Origin: Erythrobacter donghaensis
GTDB lineage: Bacteria > Pseudomonadota > Alphaproteobacteria > Sphingomonadales > Sphingomonadaceae
Assembly (NCBI RefSeq): GCF_002155425.1
Contig: NZ_MUYG01000009.1
Coordinates: forward strand, 62,001-126,000
Reading direction: 5' to 3'
Length of the DNA stretch: 64,000 nt
The position numbers and the translations under genes were made by a program. Position 1 is the first letter of the stretch; each line of letters begins with the position of its first letter. The notes below the pieces were generated by a model. It was not told the origin of the DNA, did no database searches, and saw only the letters and a program-made list of their open reading frames with translations. This document shows, in pieces, positions 11,101 through 22,178 of this stretch.

Positions 11101-11119
11101 GGCGGCCCCATTGGCCGCC
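11101..11119 (-). promoter_or_regulatory. Hairpin in the rpsD 5' leader
   Basis: GGCGGCC (11101-11107) and GGCCGCC (11113-11119) make a perfect stem with a five-base loop, ending 21 nt before the rpsD start codon. Ribosomal proteins often bind their own leaders; this is a candidate S4 binding site or a translation-modulating stem. The stem is seen; the function is inferred. Confidence 0.4.
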
Positions 11120-11207
11120 GTTCAACCCGGCATCGCTCCATCCCGGCCCAAGGGGCGGGATGCGGCCACTGCTTCACCGGGGTGCAGGGCCCATTTGCGA
11201 AGGCGCG

Positions 11208-11235
11208 CGCATAGCAGGATTGGCCTTCACGTCAA
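11208..11235 (-). promoter_or_regulatory. Probable sigma-70 promoter of rpsD
   Basis: On the minus strand, TTGACG (11230-11235), a 16-base spacer and TATGCG (11208-11213) match the strong housekeeping promoter pattern of sphingomonads. A leader of about 120 nt to the rpsD start results. Confidence 0.65.
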
Positions 11236-11285
11236 GCGCAGACCGCCTTTTACGGGATCGGCACTGTCAGCGTGGCGCGGCCAGT

Positions 11286-11543
11286 TTAGCGGGGATTGTT
11301 GAGCTCACGCCACTCTTCGACCGTGCGGCAGACCTTGGTCTTGCGGCGGCTCGATGTGTCGAGCTTGACATAGCGGCAAATGCGCTTGTCCTCTTCCGCT
11401 TCGGCTTCTGGCTTGGGAGCCTCGGCCTGCGGGGCGGCGGTTTCTTCGGGCTGAACGGTATCGCTGGGCTGCGCGGCCGCGCCGAGGGGTGCAAGCAGCA
11501 AAGCGCCGGCAAGGGCCAGCGTGGAGCGACGCGGGAAGTTCAT
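11286..11543 (-). CDS. Small secreted hypothetical protein
   Basis: An 85-residue protein starting MNFPRRSTLALAGALLL, with a Sec signal peptide cleaved near AAAQ (residue 24). A Pro/Glu/Ala-rich spacer follows, then a compact C-terminal motif ICRYVKLDTSSRRKTKVCRTVEEW containing two cysteines that could form a disulphide. Proteins with this tail occur in sphingomonads as uncharacterised exported proteins. An upstream in-frame extension exists, but the ATG at 11543 is the one that yields a signal peptide. Function unknown. Confidence 0.75.
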   Translation of the reverse strand: MNFPRRSTLALAGALLLAPLGAAAQPSDTVQPEETAAPQAEAPKPEAEAEEDKRICRYVKLDTSSRRKTKVCRTVEEWRELNNPR

Positions 11544-11628
11544 CAGCAATCTCACTTGGTTGGGGGAGAGGGAGCGAATAGTGCTAACCCGCCTTTTGCC
11601 CCTGTCCAACACCAATCGACGAACAACT

Positions 11629-12375
11629 TCAGTCGCGTATGGGGCGTTCCAGCGTGCTGAGGATGCCGCGCAGGGTGCGCACTTCGAGATGGTTCCAGCC
11701 CGGCTTGGTTAGCAGGGTGCGCAAGGTGCGGCGGCTTGCCTCGGCGCGGGAGTGGGGGAAGAAATAGTCGCGCGGGGCCAGAAGCTGCTCGAAATGGGCG
11801 ATCATCGCTTCGAGCTCGTCTTGCGGCGCAGGGGGCAGAGCGTCTTCGGCGGTGGGCTGCACCAGCGATTTGCCCGCCGCGCCGAGCTCCCGCCCGATGC
11901 GCGACCATTCATAGGCGACGAGGATCACCGCCTGCGCCAGGTTCAGCGACCCGAATTCGGGGTTGATCGGGATCGTCAGGATGTTGCGCGCCAGAGCCAC
12001 GTCCTCGGTTTCCAGCCCCGAGCGTTCGGGCCCGAAGATGATCGCGTGGCGGCCGGCCTCGGTATGGACCAGCCGCCCGGCCTCGTCCGCGCCGATCACC
12101 GGCTTGGTGACGCCCCGCTTCCTCACTGTTGTCGCATGGACATGGGCGCAATCGGCGACCGCCTCGGCGGTGGACGCAAAGACCTGCGCCTGTTCGAGCA
12201 CGATGTCAGCCCCGGCCGCCGCCGGGCCTGCCGAGGGGTTGGGCCAGCCATCGCGCGGGCTCACCAGCCGCATCTCGGTCAGCCCGAAATTGAGCATCGC
12301 GCGCGCCGCTTTGCCGATATTCTCGCCCAATTGCGGGCGCACGAGCACGATCACGGGCTTGTTGAGTTCGGCCAT
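11629..12375 (-). CDS. trmJ: tRNA/rRNA (cytidine/uridine-2'-O-)-methyltransferase, TrmJ-like SPOUT enzyme
   Basis: A 248-residue SPOUT-fold methyltransferase. The motifs IVLVRPQLGENIGKAARAM (motif 1), the HAIIFGPERSGLETED segment (motif 2) and IPINPEFGSLNLAQAV (motif 3, SAM knot) match TrmJ, which 2'-O-methylates position 32 of several tRNAs. The C-terminal helical extension (FEQLLAPRDYFFPH) is also TrmJ-like. It starts six bases after the nrdR stop, forming the tail of the rpiB-glyA-nrdR run. Confidence 0.9.
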   Translation of the reverse strand: MAELNKPVIVLVRPQLGENIGKAARAMLNFGLTEMRLVSPRDGWPNPSAGPAAAGADIVLEQAQVFASTAEAVADCAHVHATTVRKRGVTKPVIGADEAGRLVHTEAGRHAIIFGPERSGLETEDVALARNILTIPINPEFGSLNLAQAVILVAYEWSRIGRELGAAGKSLVQPTAEDALPPAPQDELEAMIAHFEQLLAPRDYFFPHSRAEASRRTLRTLLTKPGWNHLEVRTLRGILSTLERPIRD

Positions 12376-12381
12376 TTGTTC

Positions 12382-12843
12382 TTATTCCTTGGCCGCTTGC
12401 TGGACGGTGCTGGCAAATTCCTCGAAGTCGCGCGCTTCGGAGAAGTCGCGGTAGACGCTGGCGAAGCGGATATAGGCGACCGAATCGATCTGCCGCAGCC
12501 CCTCCATCACCAGCTCGCCGATGCGGGCCGAGGGCACTTCGGCCTCGCCCGAGGTTTCGACCTGACGCTGGATGCCGCTGATGAGTTGATCCAGCCGCTC
12601 CTGATCGATCCCGCGCTTGCGTGAGGCAAGCGCGATGGATTGTTCGAGCTTAGAGCGATCGAAGGGCTCGCGCCGGTCGCCGCTCTTCACCACCACAACC
12701 TCGCGCAATTGCACACGCTCGAAGGTGGTAAAGCGTGCCCCACAGGACGAGCACTGGCGACGGCGCCGGATCGAGGCATTGTCCTCGGTCGGGCGGCTGT
12801 CCTTTACCTGGGTATCGTCATGGGCGCAAAAGGGGCAGCGCAT
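12382..12843 (-). CDS. nrdR: Ribonucleotide reductase transcriptional repressor NrdR
   Basis: A 153-residue NrdR. The N-terminal zinc ribbon has CPFC and CSSCG pairs (residues 3-6 and about 31-35). It is followed by an ATP-cone domain ([22 protein letters not shown]) that senses ATP/dATP and controls nrd genes. Length and pattern are full family matches. It sits between a small membrane protein and trmJ downstream of glyA, a common alphaproteobacterial arrangement. Confidence 0.97.
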   Translation of the reverse strand: MRCPFCAHDDTQVKDSRPTEDNASIRRRRQCSSCGARFTTFERVQLREVVVVKSGDRREPFDRSKLEQSIALASRKRGIDQERLDQLISGIQRQVETSGEAEVPSARIGELVMEGLRQIDSVAYIRFASVYRDFSEARDFEEFASTVQQAAKE

Positions 12844-12851
12844 TCAGCGGG

Positions 12852-13064
12852 TTACTTCTTGATCCGCTGATAGAGTGCGAAGCCGACCCCGGCAGCGAGG
12901 CCCAAGGGCCAGGAAACGATGGGAAGCAGCGCCCCGGCCACCGCGCCCACGGCAGCGCCGGTCAGCACCGGCGCGGTTGAGGGGTGGTTGAGCCCCTCCT
13001 TGGCCATGCCTGTGACTTCGGTCTTCACATCTTCGACCCAGTCCTGGGTGGGGCGCTTGTCCAT
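12852..13064 (-). CDS. Small membrane protein between glyA and nrdR
   Basis: A 70-residue protein. The first 30 residues are polar (DWVEDVKTEVTGMAKEGLNHPSTAPVLTG), followed by a glycine/alanine-rich hydrophobic region (residues 31-62) that can form two tight helices, and a basic tail (YQRIKK). It is in-frame, spaced eight bases from nrdR and 12 from glyA, and codon use looks coding. Similar small proteins occur beside glyA in sphingomonads. No function known. Confidence 0.7.
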   Translation of the reverse strand: MDKRPTQDWVEDVKTEVTGMAKEGLNHPSTAPVLTGAAVGAVAGALLPIVSWPLGLAAGVGFALYQRIKK

Positions 13065-13076
13065 CGAGAGAGCTCC

Positions 13077-14410
<1,334 letters not shown>

Positions 14411-14414
<4 letters not shown>

Positions 14415-14890
14415 TGATGGGTCTCGATATGATCGGGCTGGAACGGGGGCTTGCCGAGCTTGCCGACGCGGCGCTGATGGCGCCCGGCCGGATCGCCGGC
14501 ATCGGCGAATTCGGTATCAAGGAAAGTGGCGATGCAGGATTTGGCCATCTCAATCCCTACGAGCCGCGCGCCCATTGCGATGCAATTGGCATCATTATGT
14601 TCGCGGGCGAGGGCAGCCGAGAGCGGTTCGCTGACGAGCGCGCAGCGCACCTGCGGGTGGCGGTTGACGCTGATCGAAATGCCGATCCCGCTGCCGCACA
14701 GCGCGATGCCGAATTCGACCGTGCCTTCCGCGATAATCTCGGCAAGGCGGTAGCCGTAATCGGGATAATCGACGCTCTGCCCGGGTTCCGGCCCGAGGTC
14801 GGCGACCTCGTGACCTTCCTCGACCAGCCATTCGGCAAGTTCGGCTTTGAGCTCCACGGCGGCGTGGTCGGAGGCGATAGCAATGCGCAT
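14411..14890 (-). CDS. rpiB: Ribose-5-phosphate isomerase B
   Basis: A 159-residue RpiB, converting ribose-5-P to ribulose-5-P. The opening [17 protein letters not shown], the catalytic-cysteine block [16 protein letters not shown] (about residues 65-80), and [10 protein letters not shown] match the LacA/RpiB family. The ATG at 14890 aligns with the family start; the longer frame adds 12 non-conserved residues. It heads the rpiB-glyA-nrdR-trmJ run. Confidence 0.96.
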
Positions 14891-14965
14891 GTGGGGCCTA
14901 TAGGCGCTGGAGCGGAGATTCTCCACCCCTCGGGCGAAGCTTTTCGACCGGCGGGATCAGCTCTT

Positions 14966-15865
14966 TCAGGCTGCAGACAGTCCTGCGTACTTGGGGCAGT
15001 CGGCCCGGCACACGCCGTCATGCGACCATTCGGGCGGACGCCACAGATAGGCGAGCTTGTCCTGCCAGCGGGTCGCGGTGTCCATCCGGTCCTTGAGCTG
15101 CCTGAACCCGACGAGTTGTGCCGTCAGCGGATTGTAATCATAGGTCGGTTTGACAAGCCCCGGGTTGGGCTCCTCATCGATATGCGCGATGCTGCCGAAC
15201 AGCCGGTCGAACAGCAGTGTGACCTGGCTGTAGTTCCTGTCGATGTATTGCGGTTGGTTGGCGTGATGCACCTTGTGCATTTTGGGAGTCATCAGCACCC
15301 GGTCGAGCCAGCCAAGGCGTGGCACCCAGCTCGCATGGTTCCAGATGCCATAGGCATTGCCGAGTACCTGCACCGCGACGAACACGACCGGATCGATGCC
15401 GATCAGGGCCGCTGGCACGGTGAACAGCACTTTGACCTTCGGGTCGATGATGAAGCCGCGCGCAGCGGTGGTATGGTTGAATTCGTTGGAGGAGTGGTGG
15501 ATCGCGTGGATCGCCCACAGCAGTCCGACGCGGTGGGCAAGCCTGTGGTCCCAGTAGTAGGCAAACTCGTTGATCAGGAACGCGAGCGGGATCGCCAAAG
15601 CCAGCGGCAACGGATCGACGAAGCGATAATTGTCGAACACCAGCACATAGAGCACCAGCGGGATCAGGAACCCGATCACAAGATTGAAGGTGTTGCCGAT
15701 CAGGTTGAGCCCGATCGAGCAGAGCGCATCCTTGTTGTTGTAATCGGGGTTGTGCCGCAGCGCCCACAGGCGCTCGAGGATCACGCTTCCGAAATAGACA
15801 CTTGCAAGAATCCAGATGGCAGCGGGGCCACCCACGAAGTCGATCGCTTGTTCGAGGCTTTCCAT
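14966..15865 (-). CDS. Sterol desaturase / fatty acid hydroxylase superfamily membrane protein
   Basis: A 299-residue integral membrane di-iron protein. The three histidine clusters are HRLAH (about residues 108-112), HAIHH (119-123) and HKVHH (197-201), spaced as in the FA_hydroxylase family. Several helices flank them. Substrates in this superfamily include sterols, carotenoids (CrtR/CrtZ-like) and fatty acids, and the sequence alone does not decide which. It stands alone between rpiB and rpoD. Confidence 0.88.
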   Translation of the reverse strand: MESLEQAIDFVGGPAAIWILASVYFGSVILERLWALRHNPDYNNKDALCSIGLNLIGNTFNLVIGFLIPLVLYVLVFDNYRFVDPLPLALAIPLAFLINEFAYYWDHRLAHRVGLLWAIHAIHHSSNEFNHTTAARGFIIDPKVKVLFTVPAALIGIDPVVFVAVQVLGNAYGIWNHASWVPRLGWLDRVLMTPKMHKVHHANQPQYIDRNYSQVTLLFDRLFGSIAHIDEEPNPGLVKPTYDYNPLTAQLVGFRQLKDRMDTATRWQDKLAYLWRPPEWSHDGVCRADCPKYAGLSAA

Positions 15866-15913
15866 GCCCGCAAACTTACCGAAACAAGCCCCGTTGGGAA
15901 GCCCCTGTTGCGT

Positions 15914-17944
<2,031 letters not shown>

Positions 17945-18023
17945 ATATCGTCACATTTTCCGTTCTGGGGTGTGTCAGGCCTTACGCGATGCGCCCGCCA
18001 CCCGTTAATCCCATGTCCGCCGG

Positions 18024-19910
18024 TCAGGCGGCATCATCACTCGTGCCGGTCTCGAGGGCTTCTGGTGGTGCCGCCTTGCGGCGGCCAAAAGCCTTGAGAC
18101 GTTCTTCGACTGCCAGGAGCTGTGCGCGCAAACGCGTCTGTTCGGCAAACGATCCTTCCGGATCGCTGTCGAAACGCGCAATCGTGGCCGCAAGCGCAGC
18201 CTCAAGCGCCGGTCTTTCGACCAGCAGCGACACAGCTTCAGCCAGTTCCTCGCACGCAGCGCCGGGATCGTTGCCTTCATTGAGGAAGGCGTAGCGGATA
18301 TCTGCCGGCGGGGCAGGTTGGCTTCCGGTGCTGCATATGGCGACAGGGGCGCGCGAATCAAGCGTTTCTGCAAGTTCGAACAGCGATTCGATTCCCGGCG
18401 CGGCAGAAGGGTCGTGCCGGGCGAGGGTGGAAAGCGCCTCGGCATGGCGTGCGATCTCTTGCGGAAACCGCGTGAGACCGGCGAGCACGGCGACAAGCAG
18501 ACCCTGCCGCTGGCCGCCCGCCATCATCCCCGTCAGCTGCTCGCGCGCGCCGGCGCTGAGGCCCTGCGGCAGCGCGGGTCCGGGCCGCCAGCCACCACGC
18601 TGGCCGGGCTGGAAGGCCGGGCGACCGGGCGCACGCGGCGCGCGGGGCGGGTAGGCGAAGGCCGAAAAGCGCTCGGACAATTCGCGCCGGTAGAGGCTCT
18701 TGATCTCGGGATCGGCAATGGTCTCGACATGGGCCATCAGCCGCGCCTTCAATCCCGCCTTGGCCTCGGGCGTGGCGAGGGGCTGGGCGTCCCGCTCGAA
18801 TTCCCACAGGGTGTCGATCAGGCTGCTCGGGCTGGCGAGCAGCTTTTCCATCGCTTGGCGACCCCGCGCCTTGATCAGATCGTCGGGATCGAGCCCGGCG
18901 GGCAGGCGCACGATGCTGAGCGAGCGCATCGGGGCAAGCAGCGGCAGCGCGCGCGCAATCGCCCGCATCGCGGCACGTTGCCCTGCCGCGTCGCCATCGA
19001 AGCACAGCACCGGCACCTCGACCATGCGCCACAGCAGTTCGAGCTGCATTTCGGTCAGCGCGGTGCCCAGCGGGGCGACGGCATCGGCGATCCCGGCATT
19101 GGCGAGCGCGATCACATCCATATAGCCTTCGACCACCACCACACGGCCCGACTGGCGCGCGGCGGGGGCGGCGCGGTGGAGGTTGTAGAGCGTGCGGCCC
19201 TTGTCGAAGAGATCGGTGTCAGGCGAGTTCAGATACTTGGCGACGCCATCCCGCTTGTCGAGGATGCGCCCACCGAATGCGATTACCCGCCCGCGCGCAT
19301 CCTGAATTGGGAGCATGACGCGGCCCCGGAAGCGGTCGTAGCGTTCGCCCTGCTCGTTGGCGGCGCGCATCCCTGCTTCCTCGAGCATGTCCTCGCCGAA
19401 AGCGGGCAGGGCGCGGGGAAGCGCTTGCCGATCCTCGGGTGCCCAGCCGAAGCCGAATTCGCGCATGATCGCGGGGCTGAAGCCACGCCGCTGGAGATAA
19501 TCGCGCGCCGCTTTACCGCCCGGCTCGGCGAGGCTCTGAACGAAAAACTTCTGCGCCGCCTCGGTGACGTCGATCAGGCTCGCGCGCTGCTCCGCGCGTT
19601 TGGCCATCTGCGGGTCGGGGGCAGGGACCTCCATCCCGGCCATCGTCGCCAGCTCCTTGACCGCGTCCATGAATTGCAGCCCGGCGTGATCGACCATCCA
19701 GCCGATCGCATCGCCATGCGCACCGCAGCCGAAGCAGTGATAGAACTGCTTCTGGTCGTTGACGTAGAAGCTCGGCGTCTTTTCCTCGTGGAACGGGCAG
19801 CACCCCCTCCACTCCCGCCCCGCGCGGGTGAGCTTCACCGAGCGCTGGACGAGCGTCGACAGCGTGATCCGCGCACGCAGCTCGTCCTTCCATTGCGGGG
19901 TGATGGCCAT
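18024..19910 (-). CDS. dnaG: DNA primase
   Basis: A 628-residue primase that synthesises RNA primers at the replication fork. The N-terminal CHC2 zinc finger reads CPFHEEKTPSF...FHC-type with HCFGCGAHGDAIGW (about residues 38-65). The RNA polymerase/TOPRIM core contains FRGRVMLPIQDARG, VVVVEGYMDVI and LCFDGDAAGQRAA (the acidic metal-binding residues). A Pro/Arg/Gly-rich linker precedes the C-terminal DnaB-binding domain. I chose the ATG at 19910 (MAITPQWKDELR) because the longer frame translates the REP-like repeat upstream. Confidence 0.97.
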   Translation of the reverse strand: MAITPQWKDELRARITLSTLVQRSVKLTRAGREWRGCCPFHEEKTPSFYVNDQKQFYHCFGCGAHGDAIGWMVDHAGLQFMDAVKELATMAGMEVPAPDPQMAKRAEQRASLIDVTEAAQKFFVQSLAEPGGKAARDYLQRRGFSPAIMREFGFGWAPEDRQALPRALPAFGEDMLEEAGMRAANEQGERYDRFRGRVMLPIQDARGRVIAFGGRILDKRDGVAKYLNSPDTDLFDKGRTLYNLHRAAPAARQSGRVVVVEGYMDVIALANAGIADAVAPLGTALTEMQLELLWRMVEVPVLCFDGDAAGQRAAMRAIARALPLLAPMRSLSIVRLPAGLDPDDLIKARGRQAMEKLLASPSSLIDTLWEFERDAQPLATPEAKAGLKARLMAHVETIADPEIKSLYRRELSERFSAFAYPPRAPRAPGRPAFQPGQRGGWRPGPALPQGLSAGAREQLTGMMAGGQRQGLLVAVLAGLTRFPQEIARHAEALSTLARHDPSAAPGIESLFELAETLDSRAPVAICSTGSQPAPPADIRYAFLNEGNDPGAACEELAEAVSLLVERPALEAALAATIARFDSDPEGSFAEQTRLRAQLLAVEERLKAFGRRKAAPPEALETGTSDDAA

Positions 19911-19964
19911 GCGGGTTAGGTGCGCCGGATTGGGCCCGGGTTCAAGCGCCTGCCCATAAATATC

Positions 19965-20061
19965 CGTTCGCCCTGAGCTTGTCGAAGGGCCGCACTTTTC
20001 TTCGGGTGAAGCGCATGACCCCAAGACCAAGAACGGTGCTTCGACAAGCTCAGCACGAACG
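19965..20061. repeat. REP-like inverted repeat pair between yqeY and dnaG
   Basis: Two 26-bp arms, 19965-19990 (CGTTCGCCCTGAGCTTGTCG...) and 20036-20061 (...CGACAAGCTCAGCACGAACG), are inverted copies separated by 45 bases. Each arm can also fold on itself: GCCCT/AGGGC in the first and GTGCT/AGCAC in the second, so the outer stem pairs covary. From memory, this GAGCTTGTCGAA core is widespread in intergenic regions of sphingomonads and other proteobacteria. No other copy was noticed in this window. Confidence 0.8.
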
Positions 20062-20069
20062 GGATTGAG

Positions 20070-20525
20070 TTACGATAGCGCCGCCTTCACCAGCCCGCTC
20101 GCCAGCTTGCCGTCGAGCACCGCGCCGTGGCGGGCCTTCAGCTCGGCCATCACGGTGCCCATGTCCTTCATGCTCGACGCGCCGGTCTCCGCCTTGATCG
20201 CCTCGATCGCGGCGCGGGTGGCAGCCTCGTCCATCATCTGCGGCAGGAATTCCTCGATCACGGCGAGTTCCGCGCGCTCGACCGCCGCGAGCTCGGTGCG
20301 GCCGCCCGCGTCGTACATCTCGATCGATTCGCGGCGCTGCTTGGCCATCTTCTGCAGCACGCTCGTCACCAGCACATCGTCGTCGGTGACAGGCGTGGCG
20401 GCGGTGCGTTCCTCGATGTCGCGGTCCTTGATCTTGGCGCTGATCTGGCGGAGCGCGGCGGTGCGGTCCTTCTCGCCCGCCTTCATCGCAGCGATGGTGG
20501 CGGCCTTGATATCGTCACGGATCAT
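20070..20525 (-). CDS. GatB/YqeY domain-containing protein
   Basis: A 151-residue YqeY-type protein, related to the tail domain of the GatB amidotransferase subunit. Motifs: KAATIAAMKAGEKDRTAALRQI at the N-terminus, EIxxYxxAGR-like SIEMYDAGGRTEL, ELAVIEEFLPQMM and the C-terminal KDMGTVMAELKARHG. Its biochemical role is uncertain; it is often encoded with dnaG and rpoD, as here. It is divergent from carA. Confidence 0.93.
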   Translation of the reverse strand: MIRDDIKAATIAAMKAGEKDRTAALRQISAKIKDRDIEERTAATPVTDDDVLVTSVLQKMAKQRRESIEMYDAGGRTELAAVERAELAVIEEFLPQMMDEAATRAAIEAIKAETGASSMKDMGTVMAELKARHGAVLDGKLASGLVKAALS

Positions 20526-20590
20526 TACGTGTTTCCTGTGGATGGAGCTTTCGCGCGCGCCTCTAACGCAAATATCGGGCCTCGCCTAGG

Positions 20591-20619
20591 TTGACGCGGG
20601 GGGCCACCACGCCTAGCGG
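20591..20619 (+). promoter_or_regulatory. Probable carA promoter
   Basis: TTGACG (20591-20596), a 17-base spacer and TAGCGG (20614-20619) lie about 49 bases before the carA start. The -35 is a strong match; the -10 is weak but of the TA-G-C type seen at other genes here. Confidence 0.5.
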
Positions 20620-20667
20620 ACGAAACTTAGCAACATCGCTGGCATAACCCTGCAAACGGAGCGCCCC

Positions 20668-21849
20668 ATGGCCGACCCCGCATCTTTCCGCGCGCAACCT
20701 TCAGGGGCGACGGGAGTCCTCGTTCTCGCGGATGGCACGGTGGTGTGGGGCCGCGGTTTCGGCGCGGTCGGGGCGAGCGTGGGCGAGGTGTGCTTCAATA
20801 CCGCCATGACCGGCTATCAGGAGGTGATGACCGACCCCTCCTACGCCGCGCAGATCGTCACCTTTACCTTCCCGCACATCGGCAATGTCGGCGCCAATGG
20901 CGAGGACGTCGAGAGCAAGGTCGAAGGCGCGGTCGGCTGCGTGGTGCGCGAGGACGTGACCGAGCCGAGCAACTTCCGCTCGGTCGAACGCTTCGCCGAG
21001 TGGATGGTGAGGAACGGCAAGATCGGCCTTGCAGGCATCGACACCCGCGCGCTCACCCGCCGCATCCGCCAGACCGGCGCGCCCAACGCGGTGATCGCCC
21101 ATGCGCCGGACGGCAAGTTCGATATTCCCGCACTGGTGAAGCGCGCGCAGGAGTGGCCGGGGCTTGAGGGCATGGACCTCGCGATCCGCGTGACCCGCGA
21201 CAAGAGCGAGGGCTGGGAGGGCGGCTACTGGACGCTCGGCAAGGGCTATGGCCGCGCGGCGCGGGATGCCAAGCCGCACGTGGTGGCGATCGACTATGGT
21301 TCGAAGGACAACATCTTCCGCAATCTGGTGAAGGCCGGGGCGCGGGTGACGGTGGTGCCGGCCAAGACCTCGTTTGACGAAGTGATGGCATTGCACCCTG
21401 ACGGCGTATTCCTCTCCAACGGCCCGGGCGATCCGGCGGCGACGGGGGAATATGCCGTACCGGTGATCAAGGCGCTTCTGGACGCGGATGTGCCGTTGTT
21501 CGGCATCTGCCTCGGCCACCAGATGCTCGCGCTCGCGGCGGGCGCGAAGACGATCAAGATGCACCAGGGCCACCGCGGCGCGAACCACCCGGTGCAGCGC
21601 GTGGGCGAGGGCTGGGGCGAGACCACGGGCCTCGTCGAGATCACCTCGATGAACCACGGCTTCGCGGTCGATGTGGATACCCTGCCGGAGAATGTCGAAC
21701 AGACCCATGTGAGCCTGTTCGACGGGACGAATTGCGGGATCGCGATCAAGGGCAAGCGGGCCTTCGCGGTGCAGTATCACCCCGAGGCCTCGCCGGGGCC
21801 GCAAGATAGCTTCTATCTGTTTGAGAAGTTCATCGGGGGGCTGGGGTGA
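20668..21849 (+). CDS. carA: Carbamoyl-phosphate synthase small (glutaminase) subunit
   Basis: A 393-residue CarA that hydrolyses glutamine to supply ammonia for carbamoyl phosphate, the precursor of arginine and pyrimidines. The N-terminal dimerisation domain contains [16 protein letters not shown]-type sequence (here [15 protein letters not shown]) and [12 protein letters not shown]. The class I amidotransferase domain has the nucleophile in [12 protein letters not shown] (about residue 279) and the His/Glu pair in [10 protein letters not shown]. Its stop overlaps a small lipoprotein gene rather than carB itself. Confidence 0.98.
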   Translation: MADPASFRAQPSGATGVLVLADGTVVWGRGFGAVGASVGEVCFNTAMTGYQEVMTDPSYAAQIVTFTFPHIGNVGANGEDVESKVEGAVGCVVREDVTEPSNFRSVERFAEWMVRNGKIGLAGIDTRALTRRIRQTGAPNAVIAHAPDGKFDIPALVKRAQEWPGLEGMDLAIRVTRDKSEGWEGGYWTLGKGYGRAARDAKPHVVAIDYGSKDNIFRNLVKAGARVTVVPAKTSFDEVMALHPDGVFLSNGPGDPAATGEYAVPVIKALLDADVPLFGICLGHQMLALAAGAKTIKMHQGHRGANHPVQRVGEGWGETTGLVEITSMNHGFAVDVDTLPENVEQTHVSLFDGTNCGIAIKGKRAFAVQYHPEASPGPQDSFYLFEKFIGGLG

Positions 21850-22178
21850 AAAGGTTCCGCAGATCGGCACTCTTGCTTATCGCTCCACTTGGCGTGATCG
21901 CATGCAAACCGGCGTCAACAACGGTTGGAAGCGATCTTCCGATCAAGATCGATTTCTCCGACGGTTTCCAACAGTCGGATGCCTACGCGATCCTTCACAA
22001 GTGCAATGCTAAAAACATCGAACTGACGGTGATGCCGAGCGGCGAGCTCAAATTCGAGCCGAGCCCGAATTCGGATTACGACGCATCCGTCTGTGTGCTG
22101 GAATACATCAAAAAGTCAGGTGCCCCGATCGGACTTGTCGGAAACGCTAAGTACGTGACGCCGGAAGAAGGCCAGTAA
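21846..22178 (+). CDS. Small putative lipoprotein inserted between carA and carB
   Basis: A 110-residue protein with a GTG start at 21846 that overlaps the carA stop (GTGA). The N-terminus [15 protein letters not shown] carries a lipobox (VIAC), so Cys20 would be lipidated after signal peptidase II cleavage. The mature part (about 90 residues) has two further cysteines and a short [21 protein letters not shown] region; I do not recognise the domain. Base use is noticeably less GC-rich than carA and carB. The stop precedes the carB ATG directly, so all three genes should be co-transcribed. Confidence 0.75.
   Translation: MKRFRRSALLLIAPLGVIACKPASTTVGSDLPIKIDFSDGFQQSDAYAILHKCNAKNIELTVMPSGELKFEPSPNSDYDASVCVLEYIKKSGAPIGLVGNAKYVTPEEGQ

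Noticed and set aside
18024-20030. 668-residue version of DnaG
   Set aside because: The extra 40 residues translate the REP-like repeat; the zinc-finger domain of primases begins a few residues after the ATG at 19910.
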